Of a DNA stretch of 64,000 nucleotides, positions 1-11,640 are shown piece after piece. Numbering within the stretch: position 1 is the stretch's first letter; each line of letters opens with the position of its first letter. The DNA is from Uranotaenia lowii (taxonomy: Eukaryota; Arthropoda; Insecta; Diptera; Culicidae). The notes beneath the pieces were generated by a model. That model was given only the letters and a program-made list of their open reading frames with translations. It ran no database searches and was not told the origin of the DNA. The translations under genes were made by a program, and so were the position numbers. The stretch spans positions 72,227,544-72,291,543 of the forward strand of contig NC_073692.1 in NCBI RefSeq assembly GCF_029784155.1, written 5' to 3'.

Positions 1-952
1 TCATGCTTTCTACTCCTTTCCTCAGTAAATGTTTGAAAAAATTTAAGGTGTTACGAAAAAGCAACCTGTTCCTGTAGAAAAAAGCGACTTTCCGAAAGCA
101 ATATTTATTAAAGCTTCAAACTAGAAGAGAGTAAATTCAAATTAGTGGATATCTTAGGATTACACTCTGTTGTGTTGTGAGCCTACTTGGTTGAATCATT
201 CAACTGAATCAAAGCAATCGAAAGATTCCTTTTAATTCAACCACGGTATTTACCGTGGTTGAATTAAAAGGAATCTTTCGATTGCTTTGATTCAGTTAGG
301 ATTACAGTTTTTTAATTCAACTCACATTTAAGTGGGCTTTTCGACGGAATTCTACGGGTTTAGGTTCTAAATGTATCAGATCAGAGATGACAACAATAGC
401 CTCAACAGGTAGTTTAATATCACTGTTAGACTACCTAGTGGCACTTCTATTATTTCTGCCTAGCAGCAATTAATGTGATACATTTCGAGATATTTGGATC
501 TAAGTTAAGTACTTTTTTTTCTTTTCCAAAGTTTCATATTTGGAGCATAACTCAAGAACTTTCCTGTTGATATTTTTTCAGTGCCCAATTTTACATCAGA
601 AATATGGATCAGTCATTTTTTTTTAATTTATGAACTAGTGTAATTATGATTTAACAAGGTTAAATTACAATGACAAATTCGCCACTTTTGAACATAGGAA
701 CTAAAGATTCATGTATTAATAAAAAATATAACTTATATGCTTGAAAAGTGAATTCTAAAGATTACAGCTTAGTTTTAAAATAATAAATCTTTTAACATAA
801 AGGCTTTCAAATCAACCTCCGATCTACAATAACATGTACAATAACAAAGTTTGCATATATTTATTTAACGGTCAGACTATTTGATTAAAGTTTTTAGTTA
901 AAAAAGGCATATGTACATGAATAATAAAATGCATGCTAGAAACAAAAATGCA
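1..952. other. AT-rich noncoding stretch
   Basis: No coding region can be supported here. The sequence is AT-rich with stops in all frames. The only clear structure is the palindrome at 202-297, listed separately. Confidence 0.6.
202..297. repeat. Perfect 47-bp inverted repeat with 2-nt loop
   Basis: Bases 202-248 are the exact reverse complement of 251-297, separated only by TT. The arm begins AACTGAATCAAAGCAATC and ends CCACGGTA. The 11-bp word TTAGGATTACA occurs just outside on the left (154-164) and again across the right end (296-306). Such a palindrome could arise by a template-switch duplication or be a foldback element or a hairpin RNA gene. Nothing in it identifies a transposon family. 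Confidence 0.9.
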
Positions 953-954
953 TA

Positions 955-1916
955 CCGTCAACTGGGGCAACATGCAACACTTTTCAACTTCAATCGCTTC
1001 TAAAATCTTAATTCCCACAGATAACCAAACCTCTTGTACATCAAAAGTTTTAAGGTTGATGGAACATCAAATTAACGCAGTTAGAATATAGGTTTTGCCA
1101 GTTATTATTAAATTTACAAAAACATGCGATTTTCACCCTAATAAGAAAAAGGGGTAAGTTGCAACAAAATCTGTTATTAATGAAAAATCAAATGAAAACT
1201 TTTGAAAATTTATATCTTTTGATACATTTGTGATGCCATAACGCCTAAAGCACCAATTGCAGTATTTTTTAGTTTTGTTCGAAGAAAATTTTACATTTTT
1301 TTCTGTCAAAAATGTTTTTAATGAAAAAGTGTAAGTTTGCTGCATACATTTAGGGGTAAAAAAATACTACAAATATTCTATTATCTTAAATCATAAAAAT
1401 AAATCTTAGGATTGATGAAATTTGAATGTTAACATACGCATAATGCAAAACAATCATATCCCAGCATATGGAAATAAGATTTACGAGGTTTAGTTCTGAT
1501 TTTCATTTTGTAGCATTTTGCCCTAGACAGGTAACTGAATTATAAAAATATTTATTTAAAAAAAACTTGGTGATTTTCCGAAAAATATTTTCACCCCAAC
1601 ACTGTTGGAATAGGATAATAAAAGCAATATAAAGTTTATAGGTGATATCATTAAGCCAATCCGTCATACTGGCTAAACTTTTAACGCAATTGAAAAATGT
1701 TAAAATTTGCGACATCTATTGCTCGATTTTTTAAATTTTTTATGAGAACCAAAAACTCTATAAATTTCTTTCACGATGTTAAAAACTATGTCATCATCAT
1801 TTTCTTATCATTCAATGATAACTTTATTGCAGTATATTGAAACAAAAATTGAATGAGTGTTGTGGTATACAAATGTTGCATTTAACCCTGCTTTTGCATG
1901 ATGCCCCGTTTGACGG
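955..1916. mobile_element. MITE, CCGT...GGGGCA family, copy 1
   Basis: The left end reads CCGTCAACTGGGGCAACATG. The right end, reverse complemented, reads CCGTCAAACGGGGCATCATG, so the termini are imperfect inverted repeats of about 25 bp. A TA dinucleotide flanks both ends (953-954 and 1917-1918), as expected for Tc1/mariner-type target duplication. No ORF resembling a transposase was seen inside. It is related in its termini to the copies at 35143 and 48231. Confidence 0.7.
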
Positions 1917-2264
1917 TATTTTAAAAGACTGATCTCAAGCTCCCAGGCCGATACATACTAAGGGGTAATCCCAAACTTTAGACATCATACAATAGCAGGG
2001 GTTTTTTTTTGGTTGGTAACCCAAGGTGGTAAATCCTGGTTTACGGATAGTATTCCAAGGCACGGTAAGCCACCGCGTTCCCGCAGTTTGCTACTCTGGG
2101 TACAATGGGAAGACTCATGATATACTCCCTATATAACTCCTACTCCCAAAACTCCACCTGGGACCGCAGACCTAGTTTCCACCTCTAATTTTTTAACAAA
2201 ATATGCTTCAATAGTGGGAGGTCTATCCGCTCTAGTGCTCTCCAAGGCAATACTCATTGACGAG

Positions 2265-2950
2265 ATCACTTTCAGCAAAACCTCGACATGACGTCCGAAC
2301 TCTCCTCTATCGACTTAAGAACCGTCATATTCTCGCAATGACTTCAGATTCCCACATAAACCTCTCCTCTCCGCGACTCGAGATCCGACCCCTCCTCGCA
2401 TCGACTCGAGGTTTATCTCTCCTCTGCACGATTCAAGGCCCGATTTCTCCTCTAGCGACTCGAGATCTGACCTCTGCTCGTAATGACGTCATCCTACACC
2501 GACTCGAATGGCTCACTTGGCGTCGAGAGCCACTCTACCCGTGGGTATTCCCCGATCGTGGAATAACCCTTTCCCAACGATTTCCCTTGCGAAGAAGGTC
2601 AAGTTTTATACCCACAGCTTCGGTCGTTGGGAACCGCACTACTCGGGTACTCCTCGAAGGTGGAGCATTTATCCCTTTGGCTGGCAACTGTAGGTTTTTC
2701 GGCCCGCGGCTTTTCTGCCCGTCGTGTGCCAGATCGAGAGCAACTTGTCCTGGAATCACGCCTGTCACGGCACAGACTTGAGAGGCTCGTCCTGTATCGA
2801 GAACCTCTTTACCCGTGAGACCCTCCCGACAGTGGTTAACCCTCTTCCTGCAAAGTCCGCTACGAGGAAGGTATAGTCTTATCCCTGCAGTTTTCCCCTT
2901 AGGAAGCGGCACTACTCGAATACTCCCCGGCGGAGGGGTATTCTACACGC
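2265..2950 (-). repeat. Internal repeats in the R1 3' region
   Basis: Bases 2270-2500 contain several imperfect copies of a motif of about 35 bp built around CGACTCGAGATCYGACC and CTCCTC. Bases about 2520-2660 and 2805-2940 are imperfect duplicates about 290 bp apart; both contain ...TACCCGTG... followed later by GGCACTACTCG or CGCACTACTCG. Long reading frames on both strands here follow from the GC-rich composition and are not supported as proteins. Confidence 0.5.
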
Positions 2951-3488
2951 GTTCGCGGCGCACTCATGACCTCCGCTACGCATCTTTGTAGCTTCGATCA
3001 AGGGATCGAACGCACACTAGTCAGATGTTCCCCGTCGATCGAGTCATCCTACACCGTTCGCGGACTGCCGTTGACTCTGACAGCGATGATCCGGATGAAC
3101 CCATCGCTGACCGCATGCCAAATGTTGGAGTCCGTACACATCCTCTGCACCACGTTGTCTGCTGTCGTGTCGAGTCCACAGACGACAAGTATATTGGTAC
3201 GTACCGCCGCAAATCTCGGACAGACATGTTTCCTAGCGAAGCTACATGTAAAAACAAGTCCACTTCACCGTGTCTTCTTCCGATCAAGCTCTCGATATGC
3301 GGGATCAGACAATGGGTTCACCTCCCTCTCACTGAGTTGTCCCACAGCTGCTGCCAGTACTGCCATCGAGTCCTCGTACGTTGAGCGTGTCTTTATTGTC
3401 GTAGCAATAGACATCCTCCTCTAGCAAAACAGAGATAGGCTAAACGCCCGCCACTACGCAGTCGGCTTCGGACGAGATGGTTCGGTAT

Positions 3489-3818
3489 TCACTGATAACC
3501 CGCAGGTTCATCAGCCGCTGAATGCATGGTCACGCCTGCCAGTATTCTCCTCTTACTACTGCGGATTATCGAGGAGTTCAACATCATCCATGTGAGTGCG
3601 TCTGTGGCCATTGCCGCTTTCTTACACATGTAGTCGGCATGACTCGTGAAGCTGAGTCTGTCGTCGATAATCACCCCTAGGTACTTAATAGTGCGTTTGG
3701 GCAAGATATCAGACGGTCCAACTGCAATGGTGCCTGTTTGGAATGAGATCAGGTTGGTGATCAACGACATCTAGATTTTTTTGGTGGGATAGACGCAGGC
3801 ACATGGAGTGCATCCAGC
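3489..3818 (-). pseudogene. R1-clade reverse transcriptase, thumb part
   Basis: The minus-strand translation from about 3770 contains RTIKYLGVIIDDRLSFTSHA followed by YMCKKAAMATDALTWMM. This is the segment that follows the catalytic box in R1-type RTs. Across the hAT insertion the target sequence GCTGGATG (minus strand) is duplicated. Removing one copy rejoins the tryptophan-methionine codons after AVES (upstream piece) to HSMCLRLSHQK (downstream piece), which supports this being the same gene. A stop separates the junction from the conserved block, so it is a pseudogene. Confidence 0.75.
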
Positions 3819-3869
3819 CAGTGTTCCGAAAATCAATCAAAACAAACACTCAGGATGCGTTTCCTGTTG

Positions 3870-5802
3870 CAGGGCTAGAAGCGACCATGCGGTAAAAAAG
3901 TAGGGCATTTTAGTTACTTTGAAGTGAAATTAGGGTAAAATTAGTGACCAGGTAAAGACGAAACTAACTAAAAATGACTTTTAAAACTAAAATAAAACGC
4001 TTCAAAGGCAATTCTATTCATTGAAAAACGTTTTTTGAAAGGCTCTTGGTCTCACTAGTAGAAAAGCAATACGTTGGACAAAAGAGGAACATTTCAAATG
4101 AGCTTAGTTGATTCAAGAATAGCGTCCGCAGAATCTTAAAGTTCTAAGGAAACAATGGCAGGGAACCAAAAGATCGTACCCGAAGGACTAGGAAAACTAA
4201 GTCCGACAAGAACTTCCAGTTTATCCATTTTCTTTGAAAATAAAAATCCACATATTTTGAAACTGCACTCTATAGTGTGAACAATGAAAAAATTAGGATT
4301 TGGGTGTATGCTGTACACCCAAATCCGAATTTTCTCAATGTCACTAAAACTGTGGAAAAAGTCTAAAATTATATTGAAAAAAGTTAACCATTCGAAATAA
4401 ACTAACAGAAACCAAAAATTTTAATCAAAATTGTTATATGGGAGAAATCTACAAAATCAAATGAAAAACCAACACATGTTCAACGAAAATTTCTAAGAAT
4501 ATACTTAAAATTGAGTTGAGATTTACATTTACAGAAATTTCATTTCATGAAGGGTCATAAAATTAAAAATAAGTAGGTCCTAATGAAAAAGTGACAAAAT
4601 AATGATAAAAGATTGAAAATAGATAAACGACAAAATGTTGACAGAAAATTGGCAATGAAAGAAGCTTAGCGAAAAATTGACTTAAGATTCAAGATAATAA
4701 CACAAAAAAGCTCAAAAAATTTACGCGACTAATCTTCAAGGTAGAATAAAATTTTTCGAATTTCAAACTTACTCAAAAAGAATTTACCTTCAAAAATGAA
4801 ACATTTCCAAAGAGATCCACTGCAGACTTTATTGCACGATTCATATATCAATCAATAGAAATATTTACTAGAAAAAAATGAAGTTCAAAAAGGAAGAAAT
4901 TTTTGAAAAAATATTCACAAATGATTTAACACGACAATTCTTGAACAAAATAACAGATCCAAGAAACACCTCAGAAATTTCTTAGAATATTTTAGAAAAT
5001 ATATCAGTCAACCTCTAAAAAGGTACAGAAATTACTGAAAGTTATCGAAAACTTCAAATATGTTTTGAAATCATAAATTGATATCTATGTAGGTAACTAC
5101 CAATCTTTCAAATGTTTCCAAAATGTCTAGAAATAAAGGAACTTAGAAATGAAATATCTGATATTTTCGATTCAATTGAGTCACTTTTCACAAGTTTACC
5201 TTTCATTCAATACAAACAAGAGCTTTAATAGCATGGAAGTTTCCTGCCATGTGATGAAGTGCACTGTACAGATTTTGATTGATATTTTAAAATTAATTTT
5301 AGAATCATATTTTAACAAACTCAAGCTTTAAAAATCATAATACTTCAAATTTTGGTTGAACATGTTGTAAGAGTGTCTCTTTAGAAAATATTTTAGGTAA
5401 TAAATTTATTAAGAACACTTTTTTTTTCTTGACACGAATGCCAAAACGTTGATAAAATGTCACAAATTAACAAAAAAAAATACATGTTGTTTAAGGCAAA
5501 AAACGATTTTTGTTTAAATTAAAAATTTTATTAAAATAATGTTCAAGAGTTATACATCAAAGCAAAACAAAACAATAATCTTCCTTTACTGAACCGGAGC
5601 GATTCTCCCCGGTCGTGTAAATATCCACAGGACTCGAAAGGAAAGAAAGGAAAGAAAGGAGAAATAACTAAAAAAAATAGACTAAAGAAATTATTTAAAA
5701 AAATAGTGACTTTAGTGACCGAATTTCGAAAAAAGTAACTTGTGAGTGACCAGCCTGAAAAAAGTGACAAAGTTACTAAAAAGTGACCAACTTCTAGCCC
5801 TG
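3870..5802. mobile_element. DNA transposon with CAGGGCTAGAAG termini, nested in the hAT element
   Basis: The ends are CAGGGCTAGAAG (3870-3881) and CTTCTAGCCCTG (5791-5802), a perfect 12-bp inverted repeat. CTGTTG immediately flanks both ends (3864-3869 and 5803-5808), a 6-bp duplication. Subterminal GTGAC and AGTGACC words occur at both ends, most densely at 5700-5790. The interior is AT-rich and encodes nothing I recognise. It contains a strong hairpin at 4289-4333 whose core arms are GGATTTGGGTGTA and its complement. The CAGGG end suggests hAT, but a 6-bp duplication is shorter than usual for that superfamily. Confidence 0.75.
4289..4333. repeat. Hairpin in the nested transposon
   Basis: Bases 4296-4308 pair perfectly with 4314-4326 around a 5-nt loop. 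The pairing continues to about 20 bp per arm with one mismatch. Confidence 0.75.
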
Positions 5803-6573
5803 CTGTTGGAAACATTCTGATTGTATAATGGAATAGCGCCTCTCGCAACTGCTTCGCCTGGCTGGTATGCAATCTCGATCAGCGCTCCTATCAGCTATGC
5901 AAACCGAGTCGCATCATTCAGAATCATCGGTTTAGCAAACATCGCATATTGGACATGAGTGAGATACAAACTGATCCATTCTGAATGTAGCTCACTCAGT
6001 ATGTGCCTGAATTATATGAAATTAAGAATTTTTTTTTGCAGGACGAGAAAAATCAAACAGTTGTGCGGGACACCATAAATTCTCAGTAGTTTTAACGTGA
6101 CGGACAACAGTTTAATAAGAGAACTTGTAAAAATTGAAAAACACGGCGAAAGTGAACATTTTTCCCTCACAAACACAACTACAATTTGATTTTGATCATA
6201 CTGATGTTAAAAAACGTTATAACAACAAATAAACTTATTAATTTACTATATATCAAATCAAACAAAATACGCTAATGATCGGCTTCATGTATCACTCACT
6301 CACTGCCTGATCCATTCAATCCTGATCGAAGACCAACAAAATTCGCCATATGCATTGCGCATTGGTGAGATTCCAATTTGATGATGGTGCTGCAATGTTT
6401 TGACAGCAAGCATCGTGCAAGGTGATCTGTATTTTAGCGATGAATTGAACGATCGATGATCGGGTAGGTCCAGTAGCAATCAATAACGAAACCCGACCGC
6501 TGTACGATCAGGCGCGAAGTGCAATCAGAAACATTCATTGAAAATGAGTGATTTTCGGAACTCTGCATCCAGC

Positions 6574-7560
6574 TTTCCACTGCCTGGATAGCTACTGTGG
6601 CAAGTAGCTGTTCCTCCGAGGAGCCTCTCGCCAAGAGAACTACGTCATCCGCAGATCCTTCGAGTTCAATTCCCGATGGTAGGCTCTTTTGTAGGAGCTC
6701 GTCGTACGTGATGTTCCACAGGACCGGGCCAAGTATTGACCCCTGTGGCACCCCCTCCGAAACCTTTTGTGTTCGTAAGCCTTCACCGGTCATATACTGT
6801 AGTTGGCGATAGTGGAAATGGCTTCCCACAAGCCTATATATATGTCGGGGCTCTCATTTGAATGAGCGACGACGCAATCGCTGTCCAACTAAAGCTGTTG
6901 AAGGCGTTCTTCACGTTCAGCGTGACCACCGCGCAAAAGCGGAGTCCTCTCCTCTTCGTTAGCCTGGTCCGCTATCTCAATGACAGAGCGGGTGGCATCT
7001 ACGGTACTGCGTCTTCTACGAAAACCAAACTGTTTCTCCGAGAGTCTGCCTTCAATTTCAGTGTACCTTTGGAGTCGGTTCTGAATCACCTTCTCCAGGA
7101 CCTTACCCGTTGTGTCCAGTAAACAGATCGGCCGGTACGCCGATGGGTCTCCAGGAGGCTTACCAGGTTTTGGCAGAAGGACTAGTTCCTGCCGCTGTCA
7201 CGTCTCGGGGAACACCCGTTCCGTCACATATCGTTGCAACGATGTTCGGAACATTTCGGGGAACTCCCCGATCGCGGCCTTCACTGCGACGTTCGGAATG
7301 CCGTCTGGTCCGGGGGCCTTCCTTGGTTGGAGAGACTTGGCAATTTCACGAAGTTCTTCCACCGTAATCCTCTCTTCTATGCTGGTCTCCCAGTCGTACG
7401 GGACTGTTGGCCAGCGGGTGCTGTGGGAACAGCTCGTTGATGATCGCTCCCAATTTGTCGGGTCACGTTTCAGGTGGCGCACTCCCACTTCTATTTTTGG
7501 CCATAACTATCCGATAGGCTTCCCCCCTGGACAGTGCAGTCGTTACCCTCACTTCATAGT
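6574..7560 (-). pseudogene. R1-clade reverse transcriptase, N-terminal and palm part
   Basis: Three overlapping broken frames on the minus strand give recognisable LINE RT motifs. LQPRKAPGPDGIPN near 7300 is the region before the fingers. LSEKQFGFRRRRSTVDA near 7030 is the QxGFR motif. SEGVPQGSILGPVLWN near 6750 is the motif that precedes the catalytic loop, followed by SADDVVLLARG near 6650, the catalytic YADD box with its first residue changed. The enzyme would copy element RNA at a nicked target site. Frameshifts between the pieces and the altered YADD box mark it as a relic. The gene is cut at 6574, where a hAT-type element begins, and resumes at 3818. Confidence 0.8.
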
Positions 7561-7760
7561 TGTTTGAAACGAACCCTCTTACTTGCATTGCTTTCTCCCT
7601 TCTTGGGACCTTGCGTTCTGCAGCCTGCCCCTTGCTCTATGACTCGGCGCGCAGACCCGCGTTTCATTCTGTCCACCAGTAGACAAATGGCCTTCCCTCT
7701 GTTGGCTCAGTTGCCTCCTGAGTTGGCTCAGTTGTCTCCTTAGCCGATGTCCGCGAGTTC

Positions 7761-9540
7761 AAGCTCGAGAGTAAAAATCGAAAACAGGTGTACCGGATAA
7801 GTTTTTCAATAACTGTTCGCCAATTGAAATGTTGTTATAAAGTCGCAAATGTCGTTAAGATAATAAAACGACTATAATCGAAACAAAAAAAAAATCAAGA
7901 ACAAGGTTTTGCTTAAGATCTTTCGACTTAGATCATAAGAAATGCGATATGTCATAAGATGGTTGAGATTTGGCCGATCAAATTTGGGTGATCCCAAACT
8001 TATGGCAGTGTACATATGTACAACAAAAGAAGTAGGTAGTTCTAATCCTTGGATCTTTGAAAGAATTCGTATTTGGTTATTTTGTAGGTAAAAAAAGGTT
8101 ATCCAATATTCGAAAATACAACTACTTTTTTTCATGTTGGAGTATTTATATTCTACTCTTAATCCCTCCATTGCTGGTATTCAACTCAAATTTGCACACA
8201 TTACAAGTCTATTTAATTTCAAACGATCCAACCGTCATGAAAAACATTCAGAAAGTGTTTCAAGATCCACCACTCAATAACCTAACTGAGATAAGTTTTG
8301 TGCGTAATTTTGCGGGGGAAAGTTTCCCTCTTAAGAAAAAAAGTTGAAGACTCAACTACGGTGAGGCTTCCACTCATCAACTCCTGAATAACTTCTGTAC
8401 TCACCTAATATAAGATTTTATCACTAATTCATTGCTTACAATTACACTGGACTAGATAAGAAAGTTTTCATTGATTGTTTCCAAATATAGGGCAGCCTGC
8501 GAAATCATCAATTATTACTTATAGTCACAAAAAGTTTTGATGAGAAACTCGAATCACAGGAAAATGAATTACGTTGCCTGAAGATAAATTTCGAGAGACG
8601 AACACATTTTTCTTTCATTTTTGGTTGCTTTAGAAGCTCTATTTGTGAGTTATTTTTCTCTGTTCAATTTAAGAGGGTATATAAAACAAGAGCCTGATGA
8701 TTTATTGTCCTAGCCTTTTTTTGACAATTTATGCACATTAGATGTTGCTATTGTGTGTCCTGCTGTAACATGTTCTGTCTAAATGCCTTCCGGTGCCGGT
8801 AGCAATATTTTTTATTCCGGAAGCACAGAGGCCACGAGACAAAAACATTTAAATAGGTACTCTACTCCGTTCCATTGTCAGCAAAAGCACGACTGCCAAC
8901 AACCCGAAAACGATGAATTGCTCCCGAAAGCATCGACCCGAAAAGAAGACAGCAATGACTTAATTTGAATAACTCGGGAAAACTCCACTTAAGACATCAA
9001 TTATCAACCGCAAACGCTCGGTTTTCCGAGACCTCACTCCCACACCACTTGAGAGATTTTTGAATGGCTTCTGCGCCTCTGAGTGAGAGACAGAGACAAG
9101 GAGGGGAGTTGACAGCATCCACGCCAATAATTTATTCACCATGTATATTTGCCGGAGACGAACTTTATCGACTTTCTCAATTATTTATATCCCACTTACG
9201 TTTGTTGGATGGGTCCCATCCCCTGGAATGTCGTCAACGTCGTCGTTCAAGAAATCTTCTGACTCCGGCAGATGATTCTGTGGCCTCATCAAATCGTCCG
9301 TCGTCGTCTTGGTGCTAAGTTTGCTCTTAACAATGACTTACGTAGTTGGTGACTATTGACTTCACTTGCGAGAAAAAAAAAAATGTCTGTACAAAACTGT
9401 TGTGGGGTTTCGGGGTCTAGAACTTTTGCCAGGGTTGGTCTACAAAAACAATATCCTTGAAAATATTAACACTTCTTATTACTCTTCATTAATCTAAGTA
9501 ATACAATTTGATTCCTATGATGAAACGGATCCAGGTATTA
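7761..9540. other. Unassigned AT-rich stretch
   Basis: No coding region or element ends could be supported. Short open frames here, for example 8783-8968 and 9064-9318 on the plus strand, show no recognisable domain. The 9060-9300 part is somewhat richer in GC than its surroundings but has no other support. Confidence 0.5.
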
Positions 9541-9946
9541 AATTTAAGTCATTTTTGTGTCATTTTGTGCCATTTTTTTTGTGTAATTTTTGGAGTTAAT
9601 TTTGTGATATTTTATACAATTTTTGAATATTTTCTTCATTATTAATGTAATTTTTATGCAATTTATGTACGTTTATTTTAAACTTGATTGTGTCATACTT
9701 GTCATTTTTGTAATTTTTGTAATTTTTGTAATTTTTGTAATTTTTGTAATTTTTGTAATTTTTGTAATTTTTGTAATTTTTGTAATTTTTGTCATTTTTA
9801 TCATTTTTGTCATTTTTTGTCATTTTTGTCATTTTTGTCATTTTTGTCATTTTTGTCATTTTTGTCATTTTTGTCATTTTTGTCATTTTTGTCATTTTTG
9901 TCATTTTTGTCATTTTTGTCATTTTTGTCATTTTTGTCATTTTTGT
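9541..9946. repeat. Left arm of the ATTTTTGTC minisatellite
   Basis: From about 9700 to 9946 the sequence is a 9-bp tandem repeat. The first eight or nine units read ATTTTTGTA and the later ones ATTTTTGTC. From 9541 to 9700 the units are degenerate, so the array edge is older or more diverged than its core. The array stops exactly at the BEL element end (9947) and resumes at 14886. Confidence 0.9.
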
Positions 9947-10369
9947 TGTTAAGGCACCGGAACACTCTTTCGGACGCGATAAGAAACCCGAACACTTTTT
10001 GATTCAACTTAATCAAAACACAACTTTATTCGATTCGATAATTGGGGGGGTTTTATTTGCGATGTGTACAAGCCGACGGATTGGTTTGGACTGTTTTATG
10101 CTTCAAATGTGTTGTACACAAAGTGTAGTAGAATGAGAGAAATGATGGAAATATAAATTTGTCCTATATGTACAATATTCAACTACAACGATATTTTGTG
10201 CAAGTGTTAATTTTACATAGGAATGAAAGCTTCTGTTCGAGCAGTGAACAGAGCTTATATCCATCCGAAAGCCCCTTTTAGATCACTTTCGGATGGATCT
10301 ACTTTGACGTCTGCTGATCTGTTATACATGTTCCTCACTAACACTAATTCATGGGCTGGCACCAAAACA
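9947..10369 (-). repeat. 3' LTR of the BEL/Pao element
   Basis: On the minus strand it starts TGTTTTGGTGCC and ends GTGCCTTAACA. Plus-strand bases 9947 to about 10266 look identical to the other LTR, while the last 95 or so differ strongly. A 12-bp stem TCCATCCGAAAG/CTTTCGGATGGA lies inside. Confidence 0.9.
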
Positions 10370-10385
10370 TATGCCGCCCGCCTTG
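10370..10385 (-). promoter_or_regulatory. Putative polypurine tract of the BEL element
   Basis: The minus strand reads CAAGGCGGGCGGCATA immediately before the 3' LTR. A purine-rich run at this point is where plus-strand DNA synthesis would be primed. Confidence 0.5.
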
Positions 10386-10479
10386 AAATACTATTTCAAC
10401 AAATTAACTTCTGCTGTGTGCGTTAAATTCTTCTGTGTGCCAAATAATTCTAACGGTACTTTGTTGATTTGTTTTCATC

Positions 10480-11640
10480 TCTGTTTCGTGTAGTGTAAAA
10501 TTATTTCTACTGTGTGTTGTGTGATGTGATTTGCAACTGGCTGGACTGGAGCCGCTGGAGATGAGCGATGAATTGGTTCATCCTGGATGGAATCGATTCT
10601 GCTGTTGGCTGCTACTGTGTACCTACTGGCTTGCTGATGCTGAAAGATGGACCCGGAACTGCCAAGGTAGGTATCCATTTCATTATCGACGAATTTCCAT
10701 CGGAATGAGGAATGAAACTCTTCCTTTTAGAACTGCTGGTACCGATGCTAACTGGCTCCTAGTTGTTGGTGACTGCAAGAGGCCAGTTGTATGTTTTGCT
10801 GTTTGGAATCTGCTGAGGATGTTGGCTCCGTAAGTTCGGGAACGAAAATCGATTCTTCAGTGGAGCCCACAGGACATTATACAACCGGAGTGAGAAGGTG
10901 AGTTGCAACAACATTGTTGTGGTACGTTTGTTGTGATCCTGCATGCATTTTTTTTTCAACCGTAGATCCTATGCTGATCGACTAAAGGCTGGGAACTCTG
11001 TGCGATATGTCTCGTGTGTATGTGGACGTCGGGATTTTCAAGGACAGATTACCGGTTTTTATCAGCTATGTTGAGACAGAACCACCTGACCTAGGTGGCA
11101 GCTCTTCTTCACTCTATTTGCTGCTTGATTCGATGCGACGCGACAGGTGTAAACAGGTAAGTTTTCCATAAACTCTCATTGGAATTGCGATCCAACTGAT
11201 CGAAATTTTTCCGTTTTTTTTTTTATTGCAGATATTCACTTGACCCAGCGCAACCAAGTCATTCGGGGTTTGCTCTATAACACATTGCATTGTGGATCAT
11301 GGACGATGATGGGTGGCGTTCTGCTAATCTATGTTGAGGTTTGAGTGTCATGGAATGCGATGCAACTGTTGTCGGAGTGTACGATATGCCCTGTGGTACG
11401 TCGGGTGGCTCAAGCGGCGTGAGCAAGCGGCGAATACAAGCTGTACGGTTGGAAGCACACAGGGAGCTGTGCTTACATGGTAGTTCCGGCTGCTGGCTCG
11501 GCGACTATAGATGGCTTGTGATGTACCGGAACCGACTGCAAGGCTGCTCACAGGGTTCCGAGTAAACAGAATTCCATGATTGGATGCTGGACTAATGATG
11601 CCTGGAAGTGAAGGCATGGCTCAGCGCTTCGACTTGGTGA
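10480..11640 (+). other. Intron-bearing segment, antisense to the BEL element
   Basis: The plus strand shows three short intervals with good insect splice signals: 10667-10730 (GTAGGTAT to CCTTTTAG, 64 nt), 10898-10965 (GTGAGT to CAACCGTAG, 68 nt) and 11157-11231 (GTAAGTT to T-rich tract plus TTGCAG, 75 nt). They bound exon-sized blocks of 167 and 191 nt. The segment is more GC-rich than its surroundings. Splicing these blocks did not give one continuous reading frame, so it may be a noncoding transcript, a decayed host gene or a chance pattern. Because it lies antisense to the element, such introns would not be removed from the element's own RNA. Confidence 0.4.

Larger units (their letters stand above)
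3819..6565. mobile_element. Non-autonomous hAT-type element inside R1, with nested insertion
   Basis: The left end is CAGTGTTCCGAAAATCA (3819-3835). The right end, reverse complemented, is CAGAGTTCCGAAAATCA (6549-6565), matching at 16 of 17 positions. The 8-bp sequence CATCCAGC directly precedes the left end (3811-3818) and directly follows the right end (6566-6573). An 8-bp duplication with CAG...CTG ends is the hAT signature. Without the element nested at 3870-5802 it would be about 0.8 kb. No transposase is recognisable. Confidence 0.85.
1920..7760 (-). mobile_element. R1-clade non-LTR retrotransposon, decayed and interrupted
   Basis: The minus strand carries pieces of an R1-type reverse transcriptase in the correct order: finger and palm near 7490-6574, thumb near 3818-3489, then a GC-rich 3' region down to about 1930. 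The stretch is much more GC-rich than its surroundings. Reading frames are broken by many stops and shifts, so the copy is dead. A nested pair of DNA transposons (3819-6565) divides the RT gene. The outer limits are estimated from composition and are uncertain by some hundreds of bases, especially at the 3' end near 1920-2000. Confidence 0.7.

Noticed and set aside
2257..3424. Plus-strand frames of 174, 152 and 119 residues
   Set aside because: They are antisense to the R1 LINE 3' region and arise from its GC-rich composition.
10829..10860. A fourth intron (GTAAGT to TTCAG) in the antisense segment
   Set aside because: At 32 nt it is too short for a normal spliceosomal intron.
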